Positions 62,488 through 64,000 of a stretch of 64,000 nt of DNA are shown piece after piece. Origin of the DNA: Hyphomonas johnsonii MHS-2. GTDB taxonomy: Bacteria; Pseudomonadota; Alphaproteobacteria; Caulobacterales; Hyphomonadaceae. The notes below the pieces were generated by a model. The model searched no databases and was not told where the DNA came from. It worked only from the letters and a program-made list of their open reading frames with translations. The DNA lies in assembly GCF_000685275.1 (NCBI RefSeq), contig NZ_ARYK01000004.1:62001-126000 (forward strand), in the 5' to 3' direction. Numbering within the stretch: position 1 is the stretch's first letter; every line of letters begins with the position of its first letter. Both the position numbers and the translations under genes were made by a program.

Positions 62488-64000
62488 ATGCCGACACTGG
62501 ACTGGATCGGGAAGCAGGCGGTTGTGAACCATCACCGCGAGGTGCCTTACCGGCTGGTGCATTGCGATTCGGATCTGTCAGCGGGTGACCCGGACGCGGG
62601 CAATCTTCTGGTGCAGGGAGACAATCTGGAGGCCCTGCGCGCGCTGCTGCCTTACTATGCGGGCAAGGTGAAGTGCATCTACATTGATCCGCCTTACAAC
62701 ACCGGCAATGAGGGCTGGGTTTACAACGACAATGTGAACTCCCCGGAGATCAAGGCTTGGCTGGGCAATGTTGTGGGCAAGGAAGCGGAAGACCTATCAC
62801 GCCATGATAAATGGCTGTGCATGATGTATCCGCGCTTGCGGCTACTGCGAGAGTTTTTGAGAGACGATGGAGTTATGTTCGCTTCGATAGATGCGAACGA
62901 AGTTGCTCACTTCGAAGTGCTGCTTAGAGAAACGTTTTCAAATTTTGAGATCATCTCGATTCCTATCGTGAACAATATGAAAGGGCGCAATGATCGTGAT
63001 TATATTGCAACCTGCCACGAGTATTTGGTTTTGGTTGCGCGCCACAATTTTGTTTCCCACGGCATTCCATTGAGCCAGAAGCAGCTGAAGGAATTTAAGT
63101 ACACGGACGAACAAGGCTATTTGTTTGCATCTCGTGACCTTAGAAAGCGTGGTGGTGCAGATACGCGTGATGAGAGACCCCAACTATGGTTTCCAATCTA
63201 TAAGTCACCCGAAAGTGATGAGTTGTCGCTTGAAGCCCAAGAGGGGTGGATAGAAATCTATCCGATGAAGAAGGACGGGACAGAGGGCGCATGGCGATGG
63301 GGAAAGTCACGCGTTGCTAAGTATCTGAGCACACTCATTCCATCGTACGCAAAGGCGAACGAAAAATGGAATGTTTCCTATCGCGTTTATTTAGACTCTG
63401 AACGAGAAGACGAGTTATTTGACGATGACCCGGAAGACTTCACCGAGGACTATGACGATGAATCGGGAGAAGCAATTGAAAGGACGACCAAGCCAAAGTC
63501 ATTTTGGTGGGGACCTGAACTCTCAACTGATAACGCTGGAAAGGAACTGAAATCCATTTTTGATGGAAAGAAGCCGTTCGAATACCCAAAGTCTGTTTCA
63601 TTAATTCAAAAAATCTTGAGTATGACGGGTGGTAAAGATGATCTGATCATGGACTCGTTTGCAGGATCAGGCACCACGGGCCATGCCGTCCTGGACTTAA
63701 ACAATCAAGATGGCGGCAGTCGCCGCTTCATCCTTGTCGAAATGGATCAAGCCATATCGGAGGAGGTAACCGCCGAACGAATGCGCCGGGTGATCAACGG
63801 CTTCGACAAGAATGGAAACGCAGCGACGCCTGTTGAGGGCCTTGGCAGCGGCTTCCGTTTCTGCCGTCTCGGCGTCCCGCTCTTCGATGAGTTTGGCGAT
63901 GTGGCGCGCGAGGTGACGTTCCCGGACCTTGCCGCACACATCTTCTTTTCTGAAACCGGCGTTCCCATTCCGCACCGTGCGCAGAGCGACTTTCTCGGCG
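62488..64000 (+). CDS. type III-like DNA methyltransferase Mod (3' end cut by window)
   Basis: An N6-adenine (or N4-cytosine) methyltransferase with the beta-class order: motif IV DPPYNTGNEGW near residue 72, a long variable middle for target recognition, and motif I DSFAGSGTTGHAV near residue 390, then ILVEMD. 504 codons are in the window. ATG 62488 follows AGGGGCAGG. The frame is open to the last base. The central part (about 62880-63660) is visibly richer in A and T than both ends. A partner Res helicase-nuclease should lie downstream, outside the window. Confidence 0.9.
   Translation, partial: MPTLDWIGKQAVVNHHREVPYRLVHCDSDLSAGDPDAGNLLVQGDNLEALRALLPYYAGKVKCIYIDPPYNTGNEGWVYNDNVNSPEIKAWLGNVVGKEAEDLSRHDKWLCMMYPRLRLLREFLRDDGVMFASIDANEVAHFEVLLRETFSNFEIISIPIVNNMKGRNDRDYIATCHEYLVLVARHNFVSHGIPLSQKQLKEFKYTDEQGYLFASRDLRKRGGADTRDERPQLWFPIYKSPESDELSLEAQEGWIEIYPMKKDGTEGAWRWGKSRVAKYLSTLIPSYAKANEKWNVSYRVYLDSEREDELFDDDPEDFTEDYDDESGEAIERTTKPKSFWWGPELSTDNAGKELKSIFDGKKPFEYPKSVSLIQKILSMTGGKDDLIMDSFAGSGTTGHAVLDLNNQDGGSRRFILVEMDQAISEEVTAERMRRVINGFDKNGNAATPVEGLGSGFRFCRLGVPLFDEFGDVAREVTFPDLAAHIFFSETGVPIPHRAQSDFLG

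Overview
The window looks like a chromosome segment of a high-GC alphaproteobacterium, most likely from the Hyphomonadaceae/Caulobacterales side. This rests on gene content and signals, not on a database search: a MmcB gene behind a GTTC-N7-GTTC LexA box, a TTAA-N7-TTAA CtrA-type site, a zapA/zauP-like pair beside transketolase, a TIGR02302 gene after lysA, an AccD that has lost most zinc-finger cysteines, and several TonB-dependent receptors.

Positions 1-14.6 kb hold an uptake/catabolic locus in three transcription units around a tandem-domain Lrp/AsnC regulator. They are SDR-TonB receptor-MFS (minus), amidohydrolase-lipocalin-like protein-APH-like kinase (plus), and a second TonB receptor-kinase-lipocalin-like protein (minus). 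The two kinase/lipocalin-like pairs are paralogous and meet tail to tail at 10.28 kb. The substrate cannot be told from sequence. This is the least explained and most interesting part of the conserved portion.

Positions 14.9-57 kb are mostly core genome: an outer-membrane barrel, a GGDEF-EAL protein, trpF-trpB-(small secreted protein)-cutA-trpA-accD-folC, etfBA, hbd, tlpA, argH-lptM-like-lysA-TIGR02302, a mer-like metal module, pduO, zauP-zapA, tkt, a glycerate-kinase-like gene, redox enzymes, mmcB, rpoH, lemA-DUF2207 and tRNA-Arg(CCT). A 55-codon DUF1127-like gene lies at 24.2-24.4 kb, and a glyoxalase-family remnant follows the MBL gene at 38.4 kb.

From tRNA-Leu(CAG) at 57.13 kb the sequence becomes a lower-GC integrated element. 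It starts with a P4-type integrase whose gene lies just downstream of the tRNA 3' end, followed by an uncharacterised protein, an AlpA-like regulator, an HTH/zinc-ribbon protein, a second tyrosine recombinase, a small lipoprotein, a truncated copy of that recombinase, and a DNA methyltransferase of the type III Mod kind that runs off the window. The other end of the element is not in the window.
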